DNA from: Ophiosphaerella korrae
Lineage: Eukaryota > Ascomycota > Dothideomycetes > Pleosporales > Phaeosphaeriaceae
Length of the DNA: 27,361 nt
Assembly: GCA_028456385.1 (NCBI GenBank)
Contig: JALNQF010000482.1
Coordinates: forward strand, 1-27,361
Direction: 5' to 3'
A program made the translations under genes and the position numbers. Shown piece after piece: positions 1-9,043 of this stretch. The notes under the pieces were generated by a model. It was given only the letters and a program-made list of their open reading frames with translations. It made no database searches and was not told the DNA's origin. The first letter of the stretch is position 1. Each line of letters begins with the position of its first letter.

Positions 1-103
1 ATATACCTAGTACTTACTTAGATAGCTTTATCTACTATTTACTCTTTTTAGTTAATTATTAAAACTACCTTATTAAGTTATCTTGTGTAAAGTCTACCTT
101 ATA
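1..103 (+). repeat. LTR, 3' end only (truncated by window edge)
   Basis: This is the terminal ~100 bp of the LTR family seen complete at 20416-20730 (opposite strand) and 24342-24595. It ends ...CTACCTTATA, where the canonical CCTTACA end has become CCTTATA, a RIP-type C-to-T change. The five bases that follow (104-108, GTTCT) would be one copy of the target-site duplication; the other lies outside the window. It abuts a transposase remnant, so it looks inserted into an older repeat. Confidence 0.75.
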
Positions 104-690
104 GTTCTTTAGCTCTTTTTTTTTCTTTTTCTTTCTTTCTACTTTTTTATTTTTCTATATTCTTTTTACTACTTTTACTAAGTTTTTTTATATAGATATA
201 TTAGTAGCTCTATTTTATTATTTCTATTTTTTTTTTAGTCTTATTCTAGCTCTTCTTAGTATTATTTTTAATATTTTTAAGCTCTAGTATTCTTTACTAT
301 ACGAGAGCTTTATACTACTACTTGAATATAATACTCTTTATATTATTAGAGTTCTAGTGTTTTTTTAGACTTCTTTAGGCGATTTTTAGTAGTAAATACT
401 TTATATAGATTAGTATTTTTATAGTATAAAAGCTTATTATTAATTTAGAGTAATATAATAGTATCTTTTACTATAAAGACTATAACTTTTATATAATTTA
501 ATATAGTATTATCTAGAAAATTAGATAGCTATCTCGCTATATTTTTATTATTATACTTTCTAAGTTCTATATTTATATCTTATTATAGTATTAATCTTTT
601 AAGATATTTAAAAATAGTATTAGTATCTTATAGATAGACGCTAGTAGCTATAAAACTATTCTAGATCTTATTAGATATAGCTAGATTAGA
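104..690 (-). pseudogene. RIP-degraded pogo-type DDE transposase, C-terminal remnant
   Basis: Read on the minus strand, and ignoring stops, this AT-rich stretch still spells a C-terminal transposase tail. A leucine-rich segment (about 560-420) is followed by a motif like KVFTTKNRLKKSKKTLEL (about 400-355), then a long Lys/Arg/Glu-rich coiled tail up to the LTR at 103. Fungal pogo-like (Tc1/mariner superfamily, DDE_1) transposases typically end in such a tail. Many in-frame stops of the TAA/TAG type and the near absence of CpA/TpG fit RIP. The rest of the element is not in the window. Class assignment is by pattern memory only. Confidence 0.55.
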
Positions 691-1068
691 TATAGGCCGA
701 AGCACTATAGACATACCTCACAGCCCAAACAAACAAATTGTAAATAAGCACTAGATAGAACGGCCTCGGCCAAAGTCTTACATAGCGTCGAGCTCACTAG
801 ACTCTATGGATTAATAATAATAATAGAAGGCTGAGCGGTGTGAAATGGTTGTTATATTGTTATAAGCATTATTCTTGGTGGCACAATGCAAGGGATGATG
901 AGGTGTCTAATGGAGAGATGGTGAGGCCTTGCAGTCGGACGTCACAGCATGCTTGCTTGACCCCGCGGAATGGGCCGGGTGAATGTGCAAAACTCGCCTG
1001 CCGTAGTGAGACTTCGTCTTGTCTCATGGGCATAGCGAATGTAGACTTGCCGCCCATTTATGCAGTGT
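691..1068. other. No gene seen; transition from RIP-mutated to normal DNA
   Basis: Base composition changes at about 690-780 from strongly AT-rich to balanced. The open frames here (for example 840-1103 on the plus strand) have no recognisable domain. The region lies downstream of the syntaxin pseudogene's stop and may include its former 3' flank. Confidence 0.5.
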
Positions 1069-1960
1069 TCACTCGCCGACGTTCTTGTTCCCGTTTATGG
1101 TAATATGACCATAGTAGATGCCGAAGACCAGCGCTAGCACGATACAAACCGAAGCGACAACGCCCAGCATCCACCACTTCAGCTTCCTTGCTCGTCGAGC
1201 AGAACCAATGTCTTTGAACAAATGAACATTAGGCCTTTGGCTTCCTGGTTGACACAGTCAGTCTGCTCTTCGTTGTGCGCGACCTGCGGCTCCTGGTAGA
1301 CGACCTGCTCGTCTAATTGCTGGAAGACCAGGGCTAAGTCTTCCAATGTCTTCTCAATGTGTCGGATGTCGTCGTGACGGGCACAGACAGTGCTGAGAAC
1401 GCTTGAGGATTGTCCGCCACGGTAGCTGTTCAGCTTATAAGTCAATCAGCATATTCATAGAGAGTGCCACCGTATCTGCAGAGGAAATTGACAGCTTGCG
1501 AGAAAACACCTTCATCGCCCCAGTCAGCCCTGGTCCCTTTGCTGATCTCGGCATCGGTTGCTTCAGGATTGATGATCTGATACTGGCGGCCAATGGCATC
1601 GCGACATCTGTTGGCGTAGTCTGATTCTTCGCTCTGCACGGCATCGAGCTGTGTCTTGAAAGACCTCTTCAGCGACTCTACTGTGGCTTCTTGACCCAGT
1701 CGTCCGATCCTCGCGACGCATCGTACTCGAGGACGTTGATGTCGTCCTTGATCGACGCGTTGGTCTTATGTGTTTCCTCAGGGATGCCCTCGAGATCCAC
1801 GAAGCGGTCATAGGGTGACGGTAGCATGCGCTGTTGGATATTGGCGATGGACTGAATGTCCAATGCCAGACGAGCGATAAGAACTCGTCGTGACTTAGTA
1901 TCTCGAGCAACAACGCCCACCCTTGTCTGAACTTCAACACGGCGTGCAACCACTAAGACT
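1069..1960 (-). pseudogene. Sso1-like plasma-membrane syntaxin (t-SNARE) pseudogene
   Basis: Three minus-strand frames together cover most of a fungal Sso1/2-type syntaxin. In order: EILSHDEFLS (~1885), then DIQSIANIQQR and KDDINVLEYDASRGSDDWVKK (1860-1685), then LKRSFKTQLDAVQSEESDYA...ADWGDEGVFSQA (1668-1480). Next comes the SNARE helix with ARHDDIRHIEKTLEDLA (~1390-1330), and finally RRARKLKWW plus a hydrophobic C-terminal anchor ending at the stop at 1069-1071. The segments are in different frames: a stop and an 8-nt slip follow DDWVKKPQ near 1675, there is a break near 1450, and another near 1250. These cannot be joined by plausible introns. Syntaxins of this family dock secretory vesicles at the plasma membrane; this copy should be non-functional. 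The N-terminus, if present, would lie between 1960 and 2300 but is not convincing. It is probably a duplicated or relocated fragment, since the functional gene is expected elsewhere. Confidence 0.8.
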
Positions 1961-1989
1961 AGTGAGGGCGAGATTATTGTGTCGCATAT

Positions 1990-2831
1990 ACCCAACGGCT
2001 TACCGTCCCGCCAGAATCGCCCGAAATGTGGTAGACATCGGTCTTGTCGGCGTCAAAGTCTGCGTCTATAGCCTCGCTCCAGCCCTCACAGCGATCTCTG
2101 TGCTGCTTGTGCCTTTGCGGCGTTGCATGTGTCGAGCGATCAAAGTCAGCTGTAGGATATCGAGTCGTTTCAACGTCTCTTGCTGACTTTCTTGCTGCGT
2201 ATATCACTCGACTGATTGGTGTATCTGTCAGCATCGATGTTACCTCTTTTCGAGATGACGGATTGATCTTTTGGTCGCACTAACCGGTAGGTGGAGCACT
2301 TGTCTATGGTGCGTGTGTTTGACTCATGACGGCTGAGACGTGGGCTTCTGCACGATCTCAAGCTGGAAACACTCGGGATCAAGCCATCGGTGCATGTCTC
2401 GCACGACACGCTCGCATGACAACCTCACTTCTACAGTCATGTACTGTGTTGTCTACTAGTGAGAGACAAAGTGAGAACATGAAGCTTTTCTACAGTACTG
2501 AGATGAAGTTCACGTCTAGTGTGCCGATGGCTGGAAGTAGTGTCGGCTTCATAGTAGCGAGCCGAAGTGCGCACTTCGGCACAATGCTTGTGGTAACTTG
2601 TACGGAATCTAGATCACAGCGGTATTTACGCGGACTGGCGGGGTAGACTAAAGTGTGGGGTAGAATCGACTGATGCATTATCCCAGATTTTCCCAGACCC
2701 TTTTAGGTCGCAACTCCTACAGCATAAATATATCAACTTAATGGCATCCGATTGCCATATTAACGCGCCCATAATCTTACTCCTCTTCTCATTACTTGTC
2801 TTATCTTATCCTGTGCATATTTACGTCGACA
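1990..2831. other. Intergenic region upstream of the MFS transporter
   Basis: No supported gene is present. It contains a perfect 20-bp palindrome (2561-2580) and a TATA-like AT-rich patch (about 2724-2733, ATAAATATAT) roughly 100 bp before the transporter start. The 2326-2646 and 2170-2409 open frames have no recognisable features. No CGG-N10-CCG site of the kind found in the other cluster promoters was seen here. Confidence 0.5.
2561..2580. promoter_or_regulatory. Perfect 20-bp palindrome upstream of the MFS gene
   Basis: GCCGAAGTGC is followed directly by its reverse complement GCACTTCGGC, with no spacer. It lies about 250 bp upstream of the transporter ATG. It includes everted CCG...CGG triplets, which Zn2Cys6 dimers can bind, but no protein can be assigned. 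It could also be a chance or hairpin feature. Confidence 0.4.
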
Positions 2832-4467
2832 ATGGCGGTAGACTCCATGCTTCAAACTATGTGGGATGAGAAGCGAGTCCTCGCAATCGCATTGTTCATC
2901 TCGCTATCTCAATTCCAGTATGGCTTCGACTCTGCAGCAGTAGCTGGGTTCCAAAGTATGCCTGGCTGGCTCATTGTGTACGGTTATCGAGATGTAGGTT
3001 CACTAAGACGCAAAGGGGAGGCTCACATGAGTGTACAAAAGCAAGGGCTGACGATTCCAATCACAGGCCCGACTTCCGATTGGATATAACGTCAGTACCA
3101 CTGTACACACTTTGATCCAAAGCTTGATGCAAGCTGGTGGCCTTGTATCCTGTATCCTGATATTCGGAATTGGGGGCTCTCTTAGTCGCCGTACCGGTCT
3201 CTGGATTGCGTGTGCTTTCGGAGCAATAGCCACGGCTATTCAGATCGGCTCCACTGAGTTTGCAGCACTATATATTGGTCGACTACTCCTTGGTGTTTCA
3301 AATGGGTTCTTCATGCCGTATTCGATCATATACATGGGCGAGATTGCACCGTCATCTATCCGTGGACCAACTGTTGGTCTGGTGACCTTCGCTACATCCT
3401 TAGGCTCCCTGTTGGGCATCTTGGTCGACAACTATACTCAGAAGAGACTCGACAGATTATCATACCAGATACCATTGGCCGTTATGCTCGCCATTCCAGT
3501 GATCATAGCCGTAGGCCTACTTTTCCTTCCCGACACTCCCCGATATTATGTCTCCAGAGGACGTGACGAGGACGCTGCCAAAGCTTTACGCAAACTCCAG
3601 AACAAAGATGAAGAGTGTATTCTAGCCGACATTGCCATAATCAAAGCCTCTTGGGATGTCGAAGTAAAATCACAACAAGGCATCCGATTCAAAGAGATTT
3701 TCAAGGGTGCCAACCTACGGAGAACGATGATTAGTAGTGGTGCTGGTGTTGGAGGAACCGCTAGCGGCATTATCTTTATCTCCAGCTTCTCTGTCTATCT
3801 GTTCGTGGTCGCTGACATCGGCGAACCGTTTAAGTGGATCATGTGCTCTCTTGCTATCGCCATCTCCGGGAACCTTCTATCTTTTCCTGCAATGCGGTTC
3901 ATTGATCGTCGTGTTCTACTCACAGTTGGCTCAGTGCTTAATGCGCTCATAATGCTTGCAATGGCTACGGTCTACACAGTTGACGCGAGAGGTGCAGATG
4001 CGGCTTCAAAGTCTCTTGTGGGTCTCTGTATCATCTACACCTGGATTTATGGCGTGGCTCAAGGTCCTGTACTTTGGGCTTTGCAAGTCGAGGTACCGCC
4101 ACAGCGACTGCGTTCCCAGGTCGTTGGCTTCTCTACAGGGTTGAACTTCATCTTCGCTTGGCTTTGTTCATACTGCACACCATACTTTATTAACGCGGAA
4201 GCCTTGAACTGGGGGCCAAAGTATTGTTATGTATGGGGTGCAAGCAATGTACTTCTTGCTATCTGGGGGTTCTGCTGTGTACCGGAGACACGTGGGCTCT
4301 CACTTGAAGAAGTGGACATACTCTTTGGAAAGAAGGTCCCAGCCATTAAATCAGCCAGATTTCGGACTCAACTCCGACAGCATACATACCCTGGTAGTGA
4401 CGGGCAGGATGTTGAGAAGGACAGCACTGTTTTCAGAATTGAGCGCTGTACCGTGTCCACATCGTAG
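2832..4467 (+). CDS. MFS sugar-porter-family transporter
   Basis: Membrane transporter of about 520 residues, the normal size for the fungal Sugar_tr family (12 membrane helices). Exons are 2832-2993 and 3067-4467, with one 73-nt intron (GTAGGT...CACAG). Splicing gives YRDARLPIGYNVSTTVHTL across the junction and avoids the stop near 3087. Signature motifs are in order: YGFDSAAVAG (30-39) in helix 1, GRLLLGVSNGFFMP (from ~125), GEIAPSSIRG (~145), PDTPRYYVSRGR (~209, the PESPR-like motif) and PETRGLSLEE (~460). I chose the ATG at 2832 because it gives a short hydrophilic N-terminus before helix 1; the upstream ATG at 2796 would add 12 residues. Family members carry hexoses, oligosaccharides, polyols, quinate and some aromatic acids, and the substrate cannot be read from sequence. 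Its position at the edge of an aromatic-degradation cluster suggests uptake or export of substrate or product (inference). It is convergent with the alcohol dehydrogenase pseudogene. Confidence 0.9.
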
Positions 4468-5032
4468 GTAGAAGCGTAATGCGGGATGAGATGATTGAAA
4501 TATCCAGTCGAGCTGGGAGCAACTTTTGAGCGACTTTTTGGCTATCGAGCAGTCGAAAGATATATTGGCTTGCTGAATGGTGTGCCCTCACGAAGAATAT
4601 CTATCGCTATTGATTGAATATGCAAAAGATATTGTTACTGCATCGGTCAAAGCTTCCCTGTCTGTCTTACATATGTACATAAACCCAATTTTGAATCTCC
4701 ATTCCGGTTGCAATACATGCTTTCAAGGCTTGAAAATCATGAGAGCTGTGAAAAGGTTGGATTCTTAGTCGGTGAGTATCTGCCGTCAATGAGTGCGTCG
4801 TAGGCTTTCATCATGGAAATGGGTTCAAAGCATCTATTTCTCTGATACCTGTACCTTCATAAGCGCTCACTGTTCTTTGAAAGTTGCACAGAAATGCATT
4901 TACTTTGGTTCCCACCTCACGAAGCAAGCGAGGAGAGGGGAAAGGTGGCGGGGCTGAGCACCGACTCATATTTTTTAAAGTGCTGTGTTGCACTTTTCTA
5001 GAATTGTTCTGTGAGGCCTATGGATTCTACGC
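4468..5032. other. Intergenic region between convergent 3' ends
   Basis: This lies between the transporter stop (4467) and the alcohol dehydrogenase pseudogene stop (5033). Two small open frames (4577-4768 on plus, 4811-4993 on minus) show no domain or conserved look. It probably holds only 3' untranslated sequence. Confidence 0.5.
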
Positions 5033-6364
5033 TTAAGCCTCATTTTCGAGGCTCAACACAATCCCTCCTTGTACCTGGCCATCCTTCATTTTCTGAAATA
5101 TCTGTTGTACCAGCATTAGTACAATACGAAAAGCTTGGAGTTGACATACCTCGGTCAATCGATTCATCGGCTGAACATCATAGTGAAGGCTGACTATACC
5201 TCTTGCAGCCAACTCCAAAACTTCGTTTGCCTCCTTCCGGTTGCCTAAGCATGATCCGACCACTTTGATGCCTTTCCGTGTGAGCAGTGCCGGTGTGAGA
5301 GTAGGTATCGGAATAGGATCGCCTCCAGGCATTCCAATTCCAACAAGTGTGCCGCCAGATCGTAGTACATTGACAGCGCTGCTGTATGCTGCGTTACTTG
5401 CAGCATATACGAGAGCAGCGTGCGCCCCTAGCCCATCGGTCACTGCGTTTACCTTCTCACAAAAATCAGGAGCACTAGATGTTTTCAGATCGAAAAACAC
5501 CTCAGATCCGCTCTCTTTTATCATAGCCTCTTTGCTCACGTCGTCAATACCTATCACTCGGAGCCCGAATGCTTTGCTTGCGAGCTGTACTGCAATGTGC
5601 CCTAGGCCCCCTCCGGCACCAGCAATGACTATCCAGTTTCCAGCAACGCGTATCTGCTTTCAAGAGCGCTGAATAGGTTGTGAGGCCACCACACATCATC
5701 GGGGCAGCCATGGCCGGGTCCAACCCACTCGGAATGCGTGTCAAGTAACGGACTGACTGGTGCTAGGATATATTGTTGAAAAGTTCCTGGGAACAGTAAA
5801 CCCGAGGCTGTCTGCTTGGGACAGAGCGAATCATGGCCATCAAGGCACATTGCTAGATGCATACTTTAGAGGATCATTCGTGGAGTATACAATACTGATT
5901 GACTTACTGCAGGAGCCGCAGATATCACGGATCCATTTAATGCCCACCATATCCCCTTAAAACAAATCCCAGATCCTCTGCTTGATCCCCAAATTGTACA
6001 ATCTTTCCAACACCTTCATGATCACCAACTTGGGCTGCGAGCATCCGTATGTTAACCTCAAATTTATAACCTTGAATGGGACGCAAACATACTGTTGGGA
6101 ACAAGGAACGGTAAATTCCATGAGTTCATCATGATGGAAAGATCGCTGTGACATACTCCTGAATGTTGTTCTGGCTAGTATTAATACATTTGAGTTCTTT
6201 GTGGCTCATTCCTAGAAGTTCAGGAGAGAATATCTTACAGATGCACGAGTACTTCACCAGGGCCGGGCTTTGGAGTGTGAAGCCGCAACTAGTTTGGTGC
6301 TGAGCTCGCCTGGTTTGTCATAAACAAGTGCCTGGTAGGACTCGTGTATGATAATTGGAGACAT
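5033..6364 (-). pseudogene. Zinc-dependent medium-chain alcohol dehydrogenase, frameshifted
   Basis: This is a nearly complete fungal zinc ADH of the AdhP/alcohol-dehydrogenase-I type, broken by four single-base-class frameshifts. The start at 6364 gives MSPIIIHESYQALVYDKPGE. It still shows GVCHSDL (catalytic Cys), a DHEGVGK stretch (the family's GHE site, here with Asp before His), and the structural-zinc block CGSCTMCLDGHDSLC (CX2CX2CX7C). It also keeps MMCGGLTTYSAL with the third catalytic Cys, and GAGGGLGHIAVQ (NAD-binding). The C-terminus ends ...GGIVLSLENEA at 5033. Good introns remain at 6035-6092, 5853-5907 and 5102-5149, plus one near 6170-6240. Reading-frame breaks sit at about 6275-6288, 5953-5967, 5746-5753 and 5643-5652; none has space for an intron. 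An intact enzyme would interconvert alcohols and aldehydes with NAD(H). Its neighbours are intact, so this is selective decay rather than general sequence error, though assembly error is not excluded. A CGG-N10-CCG site still lies 218 bp upstream. Confidence 0.8.
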
Positions 6365-6533
6365 CTCGTCGTGAAAAGGATGTGAATTTGCTTTCTGATA
6401 CAGAGTTCTGGCGTTCGTCACAAAAAGAAAGTTTGCGGCATTATATGTACTAAGAGTTACCGTGTGCCAACAATGACTTATAAGATTCTTAGCTAGAAAG
6501 ATGGATACTTGCACATTACCTGTACAATGGAGT

Positions 6534-6545
6534 GGGGGGGGGGGG
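6534..6545 (+). repeat. Poly-G tract (12 G)
   Basis: An uninterrupted run of 12 G, preceded by T and followed by CC, in the promoter region of the ADH pseudogene. Tracts like this slip in replication and sequencing, so its length should be treated as approximate. Confidence 0.9.
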
Positions 6546-6581
6546 CCGAAGTGGACCGCAAGGCTATGCCAAGCCGCATAT

Positions 6582-6597
6582 CGGTATGTACTTTCCG
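6582..6597. promoter_or_regulatory. Putative Zn2Cys6 operator, CGG-N10-CCG (site 1)
   Basis: CGGTATGTACTTTCCG; on the other strand it reads CGGAAA-N7-CCG. It lies 218 bp upstream of the ADH pseudogene ATG (6364). The same architecture occurs at 8784, 12998 and 16728. A second inverted pair with 6-bp spacing (6605-6616) lies just beside it. Confidence 0.55.
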
Positions 6598-6968
6598 AGC
6601 CTCTCGGACTATGCCGACCGCTAAGTTTCCGCTCATATGGCTCCGAAGGACCAGTGAGTCGGCCAAAACGTAGCGTGGCATTAACCTTCCGGTAATTTTT
6701 GTTAGACCGCAGTGAGCTGTTGCGGTAAAAGACAAGCTAAGGTGATGATCTATGGGCTATGGGGAGAGTAGGGAGAAGTAATATATGTACAGTAGCGTAA
6801 CACAGTCACTTGATTCATGGACCACGTGGATGTACTTCATCAACAAATCTCGCTATACAACCCAAAAAAATGCCCTTGTTTACGAGACACAATGGAAGCA
6901 ATATTGAGGGGGACCAGGCGACATTCTATTGATGGTATGGAGACTTTGCACACGCGACAGGCGCATTC

Positions 6969-8609
6969 CTACAAACCTTCTACCTTGACCAGCACAGCTT
7001 TGGTCTCCAAGTAATTGTCTAAACCAAGGCTCCAGCCTTCCCGACCAATACCGCTAGACTTGTACCCACCAAATGGCATGTCTCTTCCACCACTCGGACT
7101 GGTGCAGTTAACTCCAACAGTTCCTGCCTCTAAAGATGTTGCTACCCTAAGCGCGCGGTCTATGTCCTTGGTGTAAACGGCAGCATAGAGACCAAACTCT
7201 GTGTCGTTCGCCATTTTGATCACTTCCGCCTCAGTTTTGAATGTGTTGATGTTGACCACTGGACCGAAAACTTCTTCTTTCATGATTTTGGAATCTTCTG
7301 GAGTTTCTGTGAACACCGTTGGGCTGATAAAGTACCCCTTCTTGTTGTTGCTTTGATCTTGATCACCAAGAATCATTTTTCCCGAGACTTTGCCGGAGGA
7401 TATGTACGATTGTACTGTCTCAAATTGGACTCTGTCGGCTTGAGGTCCATGATTCGTTTCCTTCAGGGTTGGATCGCCAGCCGAAATTGCGGCATAGCTT
7501 TTCTTAAATTCTTCGATGAATTGGATAGCGATCGAATCATGGACATAGATCCTGGAGTTTGCCATGCACACTTGTCCACTGTTCCATTGAATACTGTGTT
7601 TCGTTTCATTCACAGCTTTTCCCAAATCCGCATCCTCGAAAACTATCGCGGGCGATTTCCCACCTAATTCAAGAATCACATTCTTTAGATTGGACTTGGC
7701 TGCGGCAGCTTGAATTGCTCGACCTGTCCTTCCAGAGCCGGTAAAAGTAAGAAGTCGAACCTCCATGTGTTCCGAGAGCACGACACCAGACGTCTGCCCG
7801 TGGCCTGAAATGATGTTGAATACACCTGGAGGGAATCCAGCCTTTTCAACCAAAGTAGCTATCTTGGAAGACTTCAGAAATAATTAGCGTCGAGACCTGG
7901 TAGCAATTTGGGGCCACTGAGGTTACACCTATACTTACAGTGAGAGGAGCCTTCTCACTACTTTTAAGAACAACCGTATTTCCTGCCATCAATGCCGGAG
8001 CAGATTTATTCGCCAGGAACAGAGCGGGAACGTTCCATGGTATTATAGCTGCCACCACGCCATAAGGCTGACGAAGGGTCATGTTTACATGACCAGGTGT
8101 GTTTAAGCTAGAGGTACCCAGTGCCTCGAATCCAGCCTCGGCGTAGTGGCCAAACGTTTCAGCAGCTGCGAAGGAGTCAAAGTAGCATGACACAGGACGT
8201 CCCATAGATACTGCTTCAAGATATGCAAGTTCTTCATGAGATTGAAGAATCAGTTCGGAGAGCTTCTTGAGGTACTTTCCACGTTCCTGGGGCGGCAGCG
8301 CAGACCAAGCAGGAAACGCAGCTTTTGCTACCGTCACAGCCGCATTTGCATCATCTGTGCTAGCCTCGTGCACTTTTTGGAATTACTAGTATTCTCGGGG
8401 TCTTCTGAGCAACTAGGAATACTACTCACCTTCTGCTACTACTTCATGGGTTGTTGGAGACTTGAGAGTAAATGTCTTCCCGTCTGAAGACTCTTTAAAC
8501 TGTGCCATATTTAGCTGTTTATTTGACAGAGTCATGCAACTTATTATCCTACCTGGCCATTGATGAACAGGCGGGTCTCGATGTAGTCTGGGCGTGTAAA
8601 GGAAGTCAT
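6969..8609 (-). CDS. NAD(P)+-dependent aldehyde dehydrogenase
   Basis: Intact aldehyde dehydrogenase of 484 residues. Exons on the minus strand are 8609-8553, 8499-8430, 8372-7939 and 7862-6969; the introns (53, 57 and 76 nt) have GTAGGA, GTGAGT and GTAAGT donors. The start MTSFTRPDYIETRLFINGQ is the usual short N-terminus before the LFINGQF strand. It carries IIPWNVP (cofactor pocket), FTGSGRTGR (Rossmann loop), LELGGKSP with general-base Glu252, SGQVCMANSRIYV with nucleophile Cys286, and EEVFGPVV. The 34-residue Glu-Cys spacing is the family norm. The reaction is oxidation of an aldehyde to the carboxylate in the cytosol. The overall type resembles fungal cytosolic ALDHs, including those oxidising aromatic aldehydes such as vanillin, but substrate cannot be fixed. 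It is divergent from the SnoaL-like gene across a 434-bp promoter containing a CGG-N10-CCG site. In context it would oxidise the aryl aldehydes made by the dioxygenase (inference). Confidence 0.93.
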
Positions 8610-9043
8610 TTTCGAAAGATCCGTTGCAAAAAGGGCAGTTTACAGGACTAATTGGGATGCCACTCGATACGCGGAATCAAAGCTTAATTATCTTTGCAAC
8701 GATGGGACGGACTTATGTCTACGAATATTTGCGGCATATTGACAGGACTCATGTGGTGCATAGGTGTTCGTAACATTCTTCGCCGGAAATGTGTTGCCGC
8801 AAATCGTTCACTTCGGATCCATGGCGCCGAGAAACTCTAGCGCTGTCGGAATTGGTGATACTTGGTAGCTCCAGTGCCATCGGTCCGGGACTATTCCAAA
8901 TGGTCATATTCTCCACAGATGGGCGGCTGGGATATTTCTGTACCCAGATTCGTTGTCCATCCAGCTTTACATCTGCTTCCTATCGATAGGCCAGAGGAAA
9001 CATTTAAACTTAGATTCGTGTCAGAGTCGACAGTCCGGGAAAT
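8610..9043. promoter_or_regulatory. Bidirectional promoter region, ALDH / SnoaL-like gene
   Basis: A 434-bp gap between divergent start codons. It contains CGG-N10-CCG site 2 (8784-8799) and the string GCGGCATATTG (from about 8730), which shares CGGCATATTG with the P450 promoter (12998-13007). No other gene is seen. Confidence 0.6.
8784..8799. promoter_or_regulatory. Putative Zn2Cys6 operator, CGG-N10-CCG (site 2)
   Basis: CGGAAATGTGTTGCCG, which is CGGAAA-N7-CCG. It sits between the divergent ALDH (175 bp upstream of its ATG) and SnoaL-like (245 bp upstream) genes, so one site could serve both. Confidence 0.6.

Larger units (their letters stand above)
6365..6968. other. Upstream region of the ADH pseudogene / 3' flank of ALDH
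   Basis: No supported gene is present. It contains a run of 12 G (6534-6545), a CGG-N10-CCG site (6582-6597), an adjacent CGG-N6-CCG (6605-6616) and a CCACGTGG box (6822-6829). The minus-strand frame at 6493-6735 overlaps these signals and has no recognisable domain. Confidence 0.55.

Noticed and set aside
4577..4993. Two small open frames (63 and 60 codons)
   Set aside because: They sit between convergent genes, show no similarity to known proteins by eye and have no supporting signals.
5640..6290. Explaining the ADH frame breaks as introns
   Set aside because: At each break the conserved protein resumes within one to a few bases; there is no room for an intron, while real introns with GT/AG ends exist elsewhere in the gene.
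6493..6735. 80-codon open frame on the minus strand
   Set aside because: It covers the poly-G tract and the promoter motifs of the ADH pseudogene and has no conserved motif.
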